NCBI GenBank assembly: GCA_044868295.1
Contig: JBIOWF010000067.1
Coordinates: forward strand, 1-23,385
Source: JBIOWF01 sp044868295
Lineage (GTDB): Bacteria > Actinomycetota > Actinomycetes > Streptosporangiales > Streptosporangiaceae
Direction of reading: 5' to 3'
DNA: 23,385 nucleotides
Part shown: positions 13,554 to 22,176 of the stretch, one piece after another
How positions within the stretch are numbered: the stretch's first letter is position 1
Layout: every line of letters starts with the position of its first letter
Position numbers and translations under genes: made by a program
The notes under the pieces: generated by a model
What the model was told of the DNA's origin: nothing
The model's input: only the letters and a program-made list of their open reading frames with translations
Databases searched by the model: none

Positions 13554-13732
13554 GGACACGTACCTCCAAAACGATGCATGGACTTGCCGGTGACTCGGTG
13601 GTGCCGGGGCCTGGACCTCGATCCTGCTCCGATTCGCGAGCCTAGCCGCTCGCTGCGCTCGGCGAGGGCGGGCCGCAACGCGCGGTCGCCGCGAAGTGCT
13701 TGGACGGCCGGCTGGACGTCAATGTCCTCGGA

Positions 13733-14869
13733 TCATGACCGGCGGATCTCCAGCAGCGGCACGTTCTGCTCGGGCGCCGTCAGGGAGCCGTGGTAGCCGA
13801 TCATGGCCGATTCCCGTGGCTCGTCCTGCGACGAGATCAGCACACAGTCGCCGTACGGCACGGCGAGGACGTCACCGATGCGCGGCAGCCACTCATGGCG
13901 GACGCTCCGGCCGAACCAGCCCGAGTCGACCGCCTCCTCCCGGGAGACGACCCACGCCCGCCCGCGCAGGGCTTCCTCCCACCGCTCCAGTACGGCGGAC
14001 GCCGCGCCGTCGGCGGTGTAAAGGTGCCGGGCCCTCGGTTCGCCTCCGACCATGGCGACTCCCTCGCGCAGCTCGGGCCGATGGTCCATATCGATCTTGT
14101 CGGTGGCATTGATCATGCCATGGTCGGCCGTCACGTACAGTGCCGCTCCGGACGGCAGCGATTCGGCGATCCGCTCGGCCATCCGATCGACGATCGCCAA
14201 CTGTTCAAGCCACTGCGGGCTGCCCCACCCGTTGGCGTGGCCCGCCCCGTCGACGTCACCGTAGTAGACCGTCACGAAGGCCCGGTCGGCTCGGAGCGCA
14301 TGCCGTACACCCTCGACGCGGTCGTCCACCGAGTCGGCCGGCGAGAAGCGCACGCCGCGGTAAACCGCCTGGGTGAGCCCGGCGCCGTCGAACATGGCGG
14401 GCGCGACATACACCGGCTCGATTCCCAGGGCGGACATGCGCTGGAACACGGTCTCGGCGGGCTGCCACAGCTCGGGGTCGATCGGGAGGCCGGGCGCCGT
14501 CCAGCGCAGGCAGTTGAACAGCCGCCCCTCCCCCGGGACGGCCATCTGGATGCCCAGCATGCCGTGCTCACCCGGGGCGACCCCGGTGCCGAGCGTGGCC
14601 AGGCTGGTCGGAGTCGACGAGGGGAACCCGGCCGTCAGCGTCCGCCCGAGGTGGGCGGACAGGAACGGAGCCGCTCCCGGATGCGCGCGAAGCAGGTCGG
14701 CGCCGAGGCCGTCCACCAGGAAAAGGCACACCCCATCGGCCGGGTTCAGGCCCAGGGTGTTGTCCGTGCGCACCCCGAGGGAGGCGAGCATCGACCCGGG
14801 CAGATCCGCGAGCGAGGCGACGCCGTATTCGGGCACGAACGGCGAGGCCGGGAGCACCGGGTCGATCAC
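13733..14869 (-). CDS. Alkaline phosphatase superfamily protein (nucleotide pyrophosphatase/phosphodiesterase type)
   Basis: The 378-residue protein shows the metal-binding hallmarks of type I phosphodiesterase/nucleotide pyrophosphatases: Asp53 in FLVDGLGADL, the nucleophile region FPSSTPTSLATLGTG (Thr86 or Thr88), GEHGMLG, DVDGAGHANG and VTADHGM. It should hydrolyse a phosphate ester or phosphodiester, but the substrate cannot be told from sequence. No signal peptide is visible, so a cytoplasmic location is likely. GTG 14869 follows AGGAGG (14874-14879) with a short 4-base gap. It reads in the same direction as the DUF5998 gene 272 bases upstream; that gap (14870-15141) holds no feature I can support. 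Confidence 0.9.
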   Translation of the reverse strand: MIDPVLPASPFVPEYGVASLADLPGSMLASLGVRTDNTLGLNPADGVCLFLVDGLGADLLRAHPGAAPFLSAHLGRTLTAGFPSSTPTSLATLGTGVAPGEHGMLGIQMAVPGEGRLFNCLRWTAPGLPIDPELWQPAETVFQRMSALGIEPVYVAPAMFDGAGLTQAVYRGVRFSPADSVDDRVEGVRHALRADRAFVTVYYGDVDGAGHANGWGSPQWLEQLAIVDRMAERIAESLPSGAALYVTADHGMINATDKIDMDHRPELREGVAMVGGEPRARHLYTADGAASAVLERWEEALRGRAWVVSREEAVDSGWFGRSVRHEWLPRIGDVLAVPYGDCVLISSQDEPRESAMIGYHGSLTAPEQNVPLLEIRRS

Positions 14870-15141
14870 ATTGCCTCCTGGGGGACGCGAAGAAGGATGG
14901 ACGGCTTTCTCAGCTCCGCACGGATCGTCGGCCTGCGAGGACCGAAGGCGCCGGCTCGCCCGTACGGAGCGTGGTCACTCAAGACGGACGGCGCCGGCGC
15001 GCCCCGTGCTGGGCTGTTCGAACACACCCGCTCGCCCAGTACGGCGGTCGTCAAACCACCACGACTCCGGGTGGCGGGCACGCGCCGCCTCCCAGGAGCG
15101 GAAGGTGTTCGGTCGCCGCACGGGTTGTGGGCCTCCCAAAG

Positions 15142-15732
15142 TCAGGCCGCCGAGCGCGCGGTCGCCTCCGACAGGGCTTTTGCGAAGGCGAGCACGTGGG
15201 TGACCGCTTCCGGGCCGTCGGCCGCCTCACTGACGCGCAGCGAGAGGTCGTCTGCCGTGATCGCCCCCGTGTAGCCGTGGTCGGCCTCGCAGTTGTCGTC
15301 ACCGCAGGTCGCCGGTTCGAGATCGACATGGGAGATGGCGCCCCAGCCGATCGTGAGGGTCACCTCGGTGGGCGGGACGCCCGGCACATACGAGGCGGGG
15401 TCGGGGACGACCCGGGTCACGGCGACGGACTGGATCCGGCTGAGCCGTACCGCCTCAGTGGTGGTGGAGGCGTGTGAGGCGGGCATGCCTTCCGCGGGCG
15501 GGTGCTCGTCGGTGTGGCAGACCAGCAGCCGGGTCGCCGAAAGCACCAGAACTGTGACGTGCCTGCGAACCTCCATCGCCGGGTCGAACGTGGCCTCGTG
15601 ATGGACGACGAACGCCGTCACCTGCTCTTTGCCCAGTGCGGAGTCGACCGCGTCGGCGACCAGGTCCGGGTAGTAGCCGCTGCGGTCGATGGCCTCACGT
15701 AGGCCCGCGGCCGAGACTCGGGTTTCCCTCAT
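15142..15732 (-). CDS. DUF5998 family protein
   Basis: This is a conserved actinobacterial protein of unknown function. The sequence shows RETRVSAAGLREAIDRSGYY at the start, a central region FVVHHEATFDPAMEVRRHVT with strong beta-strand character, LLVCHTDEHP, and a C-terminal segment with CGDDNCEADHGYTG, where two cysteines and histidines might bind metal. I chose ATG at 15732 (196 residues), preceded by AGGATGG; a GTG 12 codons earlier would add residues without a better ribosome site. In actinomycetes this family is commonly found beside the phosphatase-superfamily protein encoded next and PatA, as here. No membrane segment is present. Confidence 0.85.
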   Translation of the reverse strand: MRETRVSAAGLREAIDRSGYYPDLVADAVDSALGKEQVTAFVVHHEATFDPAMEVRRHVTVLVLSATRLLVCHTDEHPPAEGMPASHASTTTEAVRLSRIQSVAVTRVVPDPASYVPGVPPTEVTLTIGWGAISHVDLEPATCGDDNCEADHGYTGAITADDLSLRVSEAADGPEAVTHVLAFAKALSEATARSAA

Positions 15733-15775
15733 GGGTCCATCCTGCCCTGTAACGGGCGCGCCTTTCACATTTGGC

Positions 15776-15921
15776 GGTGAACCGGGCTCAGCGCAGGCCC
15801 GGCAGGCCCACGTCCGGCCATCGTCGATACTGTCAGGTGAATCGGGTCAGCGCAGGCCGCCCGTCGGGCGAACCGGGTCCGCCGACGCCTCCGCAGGCGG
15901 CGAAGCCGGGTCAGCGCAAGC
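15776..15921. repeat. Three imperfect direct repeats at the 3' end of patA
   Basis: Copies of GGTGAACCGGGCTCAGCGCA-like sequence start at 15776, 15836 and 15899, spaced about 60 bases. The last copy contains the patA stop and final codons. Copy 1 read on the minus strand gives WPDVGLPGLR then stop, matching the patA C-terminus RPDVGPRRLR then stop. The gene's tail therefore seems to have been duplicated beyond its stop. Confidence 0.55.
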
Positions 15922-18544
15922 GTCGCGGGCCCACATCGGGCCGTGGCCCCTCCACAGGCCGCAGTACGGCTCTCGCCCCGAGAACGATCACTTCGGACTC
16001 CCCCACCAGAACATGGTCCAGGTCCATGCGGGCGACTTCCGGCAGCGCGTCGGCGAGCGACCCCACTCTGACGAGAAGATCCTCAAGGGCGTCGACCGCG
16101 ACGGGCGCGTAGCCGTACTCACCGAACAGCAGCGGAGCCGCCCGCAGGGAGCGCACGAGCGCGGCCGCGTCCGGGGCGGTGAGCGGAGCGAGCCGGTAGG
16201 CGTGATCTCCGAGCAGCCGGGCCACGAATCCGCCGAGTCCGAAGGACACGACCGCGCCGAAGTCCTGGTCCTGCCGGACGCTCACGACCGTGGGCACTGC
16301 CGGCTGCGGGGCCATGCGCTGCACCGCGAGCGTCGCGCCGGGCCCGAGCGGGGCGGCCAGCTCGGCGTACGCCTGCCGGAGGCTGACCGGCTCGCTGAGG
16401 CCCAGACGTACCGTCCCGGTCCGGCGGGACGCCTCGGGATCGACGGCCTTGACCACCACGGGCCACCCCAGCCGGTCCGCGGCGGCCACGGCCTCGTCAG
16501 GAGACGAGACGGTCTGCGACGGCCATACCTCGATGCCGTAACAGGCCAGCAGCTCTGTGGCCGACAAGTCGGGCGAGGTGCTCGCCAAGGACTCGACGAT
16601 GATTCGCGTGGCCCGCTTCGTGTCGATGTCGTCGAGCACCGGGGCCGTGCCCTCCGGGCGCTCCCGCCAGCGGGCGTGCCGTACGACGTGGGCGAGCGCG
16701 CGAACGGCCTCCTCCGGCGCCGGATAGGAGGGGATGGAACCCCTGGCCGGGCCCTCGCCCTTGACCCGCAGCTCGGGCGGCATGCCCATCTCGCCCTGGA
16801 AGGTGGCGAGCATGGGCTTTCCGCTCTCGCGCGCCGCTCGTACCAATTCGGCGGCGATCTCGTCAGACATGCACGGAATCGGCGGCATGTAGACCACCAC
16901 GGCAGCGTCCACCTTGGGGAGCACATCGGTCAGCGCCTTGGCGAACTCGGCCGCCCCGGCCCGCGCGCCCAGGTTCACCGGAGGGCTCGGTTCGAGACCC
17001 GCGCCCAGGCAGGCCTCCACTGCCAGCAGCGCCAGCGCGTCCGAATTGCTCACGACGCCCACCCGTGGACCCTTCGGCAACGGCTGGTAGGCCAGCAGTT
17101 GCGCCACGTCGAACAACTGGGTCAGGTCGTCCACCCGGATGACGCCCGCCTGCTCGAACAGCGAGCTAAGGGCGGTGTCGGGCAGGCCGAGCACCGGGGC
17201 GGCGTGCCCCGTCGGCACTCCCTGGCTCTTGACCACCACGATCGGCTTACTGCGGGAGATCCGCCGCGCCAGCCTCGTGAACTTGCGCGGGTTTCCCAGC
17301 GACTCCAGATAGAGCAGGATGACGTCGGTCGACGGATCCTCCTCCCAGTACTGCAGGAGGTCGTTGCCCGAGACGTCGGCCCGGTTGCCGGCGGAGACGA
17401 ACGACGAGATGCCCATGCCACGCTGGGCGACCCGCTGCAGCAGCGCCGTCCCGAGGGCGCCGGACTGGCTGAAGAAGCCGACCGTGCCGCGCCCCGGCAG
17501 AGTCGCCGCGAGGGTCGCGTTCAGCCTGATCGAGGGGTCGGTGTTCGCGATGCCGAGACAGTTGGGACCCACCACGCGCAGGCCGTACGCCGTGGCGATG
17601 CGGACCAGCTCCTCCTGCCGGGCGCGGCCCTCCGGCCCGGTCTCGCCGAATCCCGAGGAGACCACGACCAGGCCTTTGACCCCCTTGTGGGCGCACTCCT
17701 CGACCACCTCGATCACGCTCTCGGCGGGGACCGCGACCACGGCGAGGTCGACGTCGCCGTCGATGGCGGAGACGCTCCGGTACGCACGGACGCCCGCCAC
17801 GGCCCGCACCTCCCGGTGAACCGGGTAAACCGGCCCGGAGAAGTCGGCGCCCAGCAGGTTGCGGAGCACGGTCTGGCCTATCCCGCCGGGCTCCCTGCTG
17901 GCGCCGATCACCGCGACCGACGCAGGTTTCAGCAGCCGCTCGATGGATCGTGCCTCGGATCGGTGCTCTCGGGCGGTCGTCACCTCCACCGCGCTGTCGG
18001 TGGTGGCCAGGTCCAGCGTCATGCGGACGACGCCGTCCTCGAACTGGCTCTGCGCCGTGTATCCCGCCTGGCGGAACAGGCTCGTCATCCGGTGATTGGC
18101 GGGCAGCACGTCGGCGATGAACGTCCGGATCCCACGTTCGCGGGCCGCGGCGCGCAGGTGCTCCATGAGCACCGCCGCCATTCCCCTGCCCTGGTGCGCG
18201 TCCTCCACAAGGAACGCCACCTCGGCGTGGTCCTTCGGCTCCACCCGGTCGTACCGGACGACCGCCACCATCTCGGTGCCGATGGTCGCGATCAGCGCGA
18301 CACGGTCGTCGTAGTCGACGTTGGTGAACCGGTTGATCTCACGGTCGCTCAGCCGGGGTCGCGGTCCGAAGAACCGGAAGTAGATCGACTGCTCCGAGAG
18401 ACGCGAGTAGAACGCACGCAGCAAGTCGGCGTCGTCCGGGCGGATGGGCCGCAGATGCGCCGTACCTCCGTCTGAGAGGACGATATCCGCCTCCCAGTGG
18501 GAGGGGTAACGGGGTTCCACAGACCCGAGGGTAGTCCTGCCCAT
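15911..18544 (-). CDS. patA: Protein acetyltransferase PatA (GNAT domain fused to NDP-forming acyl-CoA synthetase-like domains)
   Basis: Proteins of this type acetylate lysines of acyl-CoA synthetases and so control acetate and acetoacetate activation. The 877 residues start with a GNAT domain (about 28-170, acetyl-CoA loop HQGRGMAAVL). A CoA-binding Rossmann domain follows (from SVAVIGASREPGGIG), then succinyl-CoA-ligase-like domains (VGFFSQSGALGTAL, SAGNRADVSGND) and an ATP-grasp domain at the C-terminus (VVKAVDPEASRRTG). The GNAT-first order is the arrangement described for Streptomyces lividans PatA; Salmonella Pat has it last. The phospho-histidine segment reads GHAAPVLGL, so synthetase activity is doubtful. 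ATG 18544 is preferred over upstream GTG/ATG options, which extend into low-similarity sequence. The antisense strand carries a long spurious ORF. Confidence 0.92.
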   Translation of the reverse strand: MGRTTLGSVEPRYPSHWEADIVLSDGGTAHLRPIRPDDADLLRAFYSRLSEQSIYFRFFGPRPRLSDREINRFTNVDYDDRVALIATIGTEMVAVVRYDRVEPKDHAEVAFLVEDAHQGRGMAAVLMEHLRAAARERGIRTFIADVLPANHRMTSLFRQAGYTAQSQFEDGVVRMTLDLATTDSAVEVTTAREHRSEARSIERLLKPASVAVIGASREPGGIGQTVLRNLLGADFSGPVYPVHREVRAVAGVRAYRSVSAIDGDVDLAVVAVPAESVIEVVEECAHKGVKGLVVVSSGFGETGPEGRARQEELVRIATAYGLRVVGPNCLGIANTDPSIRLNATLAATLPGRGTVGFFSQSGALGTALLQRVAQRGMGISSFVSAGNRADVSGNDLLQYWEEDPSTDVILLYLESLGNPRKFTRLARRISRSKPIVVVKSQGVPTGHAAPVLGLPDTALSSLFEQAGVIRVDDLTQLFDVAQLLAYQPLPKGPRVGVVSNSDALALLAVEACLGAGLEPSPPVNLGARAGAAEFAKALTDVLPKVDAAVVVYMPPIPCMSDEIAAELVRAARESGKPMLATFQGEMGMPPELRVKGEGPARGSIPSYPAPEEAVRALAHVVRHARWRERPEGTAPVLDDIDTKRATRIIVESLASTSPDLSATELLACYGIEVWPSQTVSSPDEAVAAADRLGWPVVVKAVDPEASRRTGTVRLGLSEPVSLRQAYAELAAPLGPGATLAVQRMAPQPAVPTVVSVRQDQDFGAVVSFGLGGFVARLLGDHAYRLAPLTAPDAAALVRSLRAAPLLFGEYGYAPVAVDALEDLLVRVGSLADALPEVARMDLDHVLVGESEVIVLGARAVLRPVEGPRPDVGPRRLR

Positions 18545-18585
18545 CCGCCACGCGCCGCCCTCCGACCACCCGAGTGGCGCGGCTC

Positions 18586-18714
18586 TCATTCCTGAGAGAA
18601 CGCCTGCTCGTCCGCCCATTCGCCGTCCTCCGGCTGCCACGGCCAAGCGCTGCCGTTTTCCTTCGTCCTTGGCGACGCGGCGCCGTACGCGCCCTGGCCG
18701 GGCCGGGTCCTCAC
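18586..18714 (-). CDS. Possible 42-residue protein upstream of patA
   Basis: A short ORF runs from GTG 18714 to TGA at 18586-18588, ending 41 bases before patA on the same strand. About 36 of its 42 codons end in G or C, like real genes here. The sequence is soluble and acidic towards the end, with SAWPWQPEDGEWADEQAF. No good ribosome site precedes the GTG. I do not recognise a family. It could be a small protein co-transcribed with patA, or a chance reading. Confidence 0.4.
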   Translation of the reverse strand: MRTRPGQGAYGAASPRTKENGSAWPWQPEDGEWADEQAFSQE

Positions 18715-18907
18715 CGCATGGCGCGTGCCGCGCGATGGTTCAGCAACGCTTGTGCATCGACTGTGCCCGACTGTCCGCTCTATTCCCCATGACGTCGCCG
18801 GAAGCTGTAAGTTTCTCGGCGTCAGCCTCTTACGTACCGGAGCGACGCCGGCCTCCACAGGGACGGGCGGACGCACCTCCACAAACCGTTGGCAAGGTGG
18901 TGACATC

Positions 18908-19801
18908 ATGACGCGGGTCGTCGTGGTGGGCGATCTCATGACCGATGCGGTCGCGCGCGCCCGCTTCCCTCTCGCGAGGGCGAGCGACACCCCGGCCGTC
19001 GTGACCATGCACGGTGGCGGCTCGGGAGCCAACCTCGCCTCCTGGCTCGCCGTGGAAGGTTCCGAGGTCGCCTTCATCGGCCGACGCGGCGCCGACATCA
19101 CGGGCCGCAACCGCGACATGGAACTCATGGGATACGGCGTGGACGCCCGCCTCGTGATGGACCCTGAGCGTCCCACCGGCACCTGCGTCGTGCTGGTCAC
19201 CCACAAGGGTGAGCGCACCATGCTGTCCGATCCCGGCGCCAACGCCGCGCTCTCGCCGGAGGACCTGCCGCGCGACCTGTTCACGTCGGGCAGCCACCTG
19301 CACATGTCCGGGTACACGCTGATCAACGAGGGTTCCCGTGACGCGGGCCTGTCGGCGCTCGACCTGGCCCGCCGGGCCGGAATGTCGATCTCCGTGGACT
19401 GCGCCTCGTCCGCCCCCGTCGAGCGCATCGGCGCGGAGCCGTTCCTGGAGTGGACGCACGGTGCCAAGCTGCTGTTCGCCAACGCCGACCAGGCCAAGGT
19501 GCTGACCGGCCGGGAGGAACCCGACGCCGCCGCCAAGGTGCTCACCGCCTGGTTCCCTCAGGTCGTGATCAAGCTCAACACCGACGGCGCGCTCTGGTAC
19601 ACCAACAACCGTTCGGAGCCGGTCCGCGCGCCCGCCGAGACGGTCGACCGGGTGGTCGACGGCACCGGCGCGGGCGACGCCTTCGCGGCGGGCTTCCTGC
19701 CGATCTGGCTGGACGGCAAGCCGCCCGCCGACGCCTTGGCCGCCGGCAACGCCCTGGCCGCCAAGTGCATCGCCAACCTCGGCGCCCGCCCCCGCCTCTG
19801 A
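18908..19801 (+). CDS. PfkB-family carbohydrate kinase
   Basis: The 297-residue protein is a ribokinase-like sugar or nucleoside kinase. The N-terminal VVVGDLMTDAVARA, the glycine motif HGGGSGANLASWLA (sugar binding) and the C-terminal signature VDGTGAGDAFAAGF, with the catalytic Asp in GAGD, are all present. The substrate cannot be assigned; fructose, ribose, adenosine and 2-keto-3-deoxygluconate kinases share this fold. ATG 18908 is preceded by AAGGTGG at 18894-18900 with a 7-base spacer. Longer in-frame readings start in non-homologous sequence. It is transcribed away from patA and converges on recQ. The upstream 193 bases (18715-18907) must hold promoters for both directions, but I see no clear elements. 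Confidence 0.92.
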   Translation: MTRVVVVGDLMTDAVARARFPLARASDTPAVVTMHGGGSGANLASWLAVEGSEVAFIGRRGADITGRNRDMELMGYGVDARLVMDPERPTGTCVVLVTHKGERTMLSDPGANAALSPEDLPRDLFTSGSHLHMSGYTLINEGSRDAGLSALDLARRAGMSISVDCASSAPVERIGAEPFLEWTHGAKLLFANADQAKVLTGREEPDAAAKVLTAWFPQVVIKLNTDGALWYTNNRSEPVRAPAETVDRVVDGTGAGDAFAAGFLPIWLDGKPPADALAAGNALAAKCIANLGARPRL

Positions 19802-19838
19802 GTTCCCGCACGGCTGACGCCACCGAGACTCCACCGAA

Positions 19839-19864
19839 AGGCCGCTCCGCCTCGGGAGCGGCCT
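19839..19864. terminator. Stem-loop between the convergent kinase and recQ genes
   Basis: AGGCCGCTCC (19839-19848) pairs perfectly with GGAGCGGCCT (19855-19864) around a 6-base loop, followed by CTCATCTTT on the plus strand. It can stop transcription from the kinase and probably from recQ too. Confidence 0.8.
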
Positions 19865-19896
19865 CTCATCTTTCCCGCCGTCCCCACTGGGCAGCG

Positions 19897-22176
19897 CTAT
19901 GTCGTCGTCGCGAGGGCCAGCGGAAGCACGGCGGGGGCGCCCGCGTGGCGGATCTGGGCGGCGGCGAGTGTCATCGTCCAGCCGGTGTCGACGCGGTCGT
20001 CGACCAACAGGACCGGGCCTCCCGCCTGCGCGATCCTGGCGGCGAGTTCCCTCGGCATGGCGAGGGTTCCCCGGATGGCCTGGACGCGCTGCGCGCTGTT
20101 GAACTGGCGGCCGGGCGAGCCGTCACGGTAGCCGAGGTCGCCCAGATCCGTCAGGCGGCCGATCCGCGCGAGCCGTTCGGTCAGGGTGCGGACGAGGATC
20201 GGGCGGGACGCGGACGGGACGCCCACCACGGCCACCGGACGCTCGTCCCATGACCAGGACTTGAGCACGGCCACCACAGCGTCGAACACGTCGTCGGGAA
20301 CGGGTGCGTCAGCCGCCGCGAACAGCTCGCGCAGGCGCGTGCCCCAACCGATGTCGGTGAGACGGCCCAGAGCACGCCCGGTGCCGGCGGACAGCTCGGG
20401 CTTGATCCGGCCCTTCAGGTCGGCGAGACCGGTCGGCCACTGCCTGCGCGGCTCCACCTCCACGCCGGGACGCGTCAGACGCTCACGAGCGGACTGTACG
20501 GCTTCCGCCCCGATCTCGGGCGATCTGTGCACGCCGGTGCAGTTGTCACAACGACCGCAGGGTTTCGCCGTGGGATCGTCGAGATGCCTTCTGAGGAACT
20601 CCTCACGGCACTCGGTCGTGGCGATGTATTCGAGCATCGCGTCCTGCTCCGCCTTACGCTCGGCGGCGACCCGCCGATAACGCTCGGCGTCGTAGTTCCA
20701 GAGCTCTCCGGTCGCCTCCCAGCCGCCCTTGACCCGCCGGACCGCGCCGTCAACATCGAGGACCTTGAGCATCATCTCCAGGCGACCGCGGCTGAGGTCA
20801 ACGTGGGTCTCCAGCGCGGCGGTGGACATGACGCCCCCTTCGGCGAGCGTCGTCAGCGTCGCGCGCACCACGGGCTCCGGCGGGAACGCCAGCGAGGCGA
20901 AGTAGGCCCAGATCTCCCGATCCTCGGCACCGGGGAGCAGGATCACCTGCGCCTTCTCCACACCACGCCCGGCCCGGCCGACCTGCTGGTAGTACGCCAC
21001 CGGCGACTGCGGCGCGCCCACATGGATGACGAAGCCGAGGTCGGGCTTGTCGAAGCCCATGCCGAGGGCCGAGGTCGCGACCAGGGCCTTGATCCTGTTG
21101 CCGAGCAGGTCCTCCTCGGCGGCCAGCCGCTCGGCGGGCTCCGTCTGGCCCGAGTAGGCGGCCACGGGATGTCCCTGCTCGCGCAGGTATGCCGCGATCT
21201 CCTGGGCAGCGGCCACAGTGAGGGTGTAGACGATCCCGGATCCGGGCAGCTCACGCAGCGTCTCGGCCAGCCACGCCAGCCGCTGGCCGGCGCCGCGTAG
21301 CCGTACGACGCCGAGGTGCAGGCTCTCCCGCTCCAGAGCGCCGCGCAGGATCAGGGTGCCGCCGGAACCGACATCGCCGTACGGCTCCGCGCCCGTCTCC
21401 GTCGTGCCGCCGACGGAGACTCCGTTCGGCGCGGTCGCTGTCGCCGTAGTGTCGCCGTACGCTTCCGGCCCGTCCGCCCTGGTGTCGCCGTACGGTTCTG
21501 CCATGGGCGCCGCCGTGCCGCCGGAGAACTGGTCCCACTCCGAGCCGACCGCGAGCTGCTCGGCCACGTCCCTGGTCACCCGGGCGTTGGCGGTGGCGGT
21601 CGTGGCGAGAACGGGGATGGCCGGCGGGAGGTCGGCCAGCATCGTCCGGAGGCGGCGGTAGTCGGGGCGGAAGTCGTGACCCCAGTCGGAGATGCAATGG
21701 GCTTCGTCGATCACGAGGAGGCCGGCGCTCTCGGCGAGCTCGGGCAACACCTGGTCGCGAAAGTCCGGATTGTTCAGCCGCTCCGGGCTGACCAGGAGCA
21801 CGTCGATCATGCCCTCGGCGACCTGGCCGTAGATCTTCTCCCATTCCTCGGGATTGGCCGAGTTGATCGTCGCCGCGTGGATCCCGGCTCGCTCGGCCGC
21901 GGCGATCTGGTTGCGCATCAGGGCCAGCAGGGGCGAGACGATGACCGTCGGGCCCTCTCCGAGCTCACGTAGCAAGGCGGTCGCGATGAAGTAGACGGCC
22001 GACTTTCCCCAGCCGGTCCGCTGCACGACCAGGGCTCTGCGGCGATCCATGACGAGCGCCTTGATCGCCGACCACTGGTCCTCGCGCAGCCGCGCGCCCT
22101 CACCCGCCAGGGCGCGCAGGCGCCCCTCGGCCTCGTCCCGCAGCGCCTGCTCTTCTGCCGTCACTTCTCCGGTCAC
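19897..22176 (-). CDS. recQ: RecQ-family ATP-dependent DNA helicase with phosphoribosyltransferase-like C-terminus
   Basis: RecQ helicases unwind DNA with 3'-5' polarity during recombination and repair. The 759 residues contain a Walker A motif (QRTGWGKS, Lys58), the DEAH box (VIDEAHCISDWGHDFRPDYR), motif III (ATTATAN), the helicase-C motifs with QVGRAGRG, and a zinc-binding set (CREEF and CGRCDNC). The last 110 residues form a separate domain, with VVGVPSASRPILV and the PRPP-type loop VLLVDDRVDTGWT, resembling phosphoribosyltransferases. A low-complexity insert (about 21355-21550) sits between the two helicase lobes. GTG 22176 has AAGGAG only 3 bases upstream, so the start may be a few codons off. 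It converges on the kinase gene and is divergent from the GNAT gene. Confidence 0.92.
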   Translation of the reverse strand: MTGEVTAEEQALRDEAEGRLRALAGEGARLREDQWSAIKALVMDRRRALVVQRTGWGKSAVYFIATALLRELGEGPTVIVSPLLALMRNQIAAAERAGIHAATINSANPEEWEKIYGQVAEGMIDVLLVSPERLNNPDFRDQVLPELAESAGLLVIDEAHCISDWGHDFRPDYRRLRTMLADLPPAIPVLATTATANARVTRDVAEQLAVGSEWDQFSGGTAAPMAEPYGDTRADGPEAYGDTTATATAPNGVSVGGTTETGAEPYGDVGSGGTLILRGALERESLHLGVVRLRGAGQRLAWLAETLRELPGSGIVYTLTVAAAQEIAAYLREQGHPVAAYSGQTEPAERLAAEEDLLGNRIKALVATSALGMGFDKPDLGFVIHVGAPQSPVAYYQQVGRAGRGVEKAQVILLPGAEDREIWAYFASLAFPPEPVVRATLTTLAEGGVMSTAALETHVDLSRGRLEMMLKVLDVDGAVRRVKGGWEATGELWNYDAERYRRVAAERKAEQDAMLEYIATTECREEFLRRHLDDPTAKPCGRCDNCTGVHRSPEIGAEAVQSARERLTRPGVEVEPRRQWPTGLADLKGRIKPELSAGTGRALGRLTDIGWGTRLRELFAAADAPVPDDVFDAVVAVLKSWSWDERPVAVVGVPSASRPILVRTLTERLARIGRLTDLGDLGYRDGSPGRQFNSAQRVQAIRGTLAMPRELAARIAQAGGPVLLVDDRVDTGWTMTLAAAQIRHAGAPAVLPLALATTT
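21355..21550 (-). repeat. Low-complexity PYGD-repeat insert inside recQ
   Basis: About 65 codons between EQLAVGSEW and TLILRGALERES are rich in Gly, Thr and Ala. They carry three PYGD/AYGD units (AEPYGDTRADGP, PEAYGDTTATA, AEPYGDVGSGGT). On the plus strand the core TCGCCGTACG recurs at 21374, 21452 and 21485. Most RecQ proteins pass directly between these segments, so this looks like an expanded insert. Confidence 0.6.

Noticed and set aside
13790..15274. 494-codon plus-strand frame
   Set aside because: It runs antisense across the phosphatase-like gene, the intergenic gap and the DUF5998 gene end; not a protein family.
15689..18475. 928-codon open frame on the plus strand
   Set aside because: It is antisense to patA, whose domains are clear. 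Long opposite-strand frames arise from GC-rich codon bias, and the translation (many RRG, HRD, GDH runs) resembles no family.
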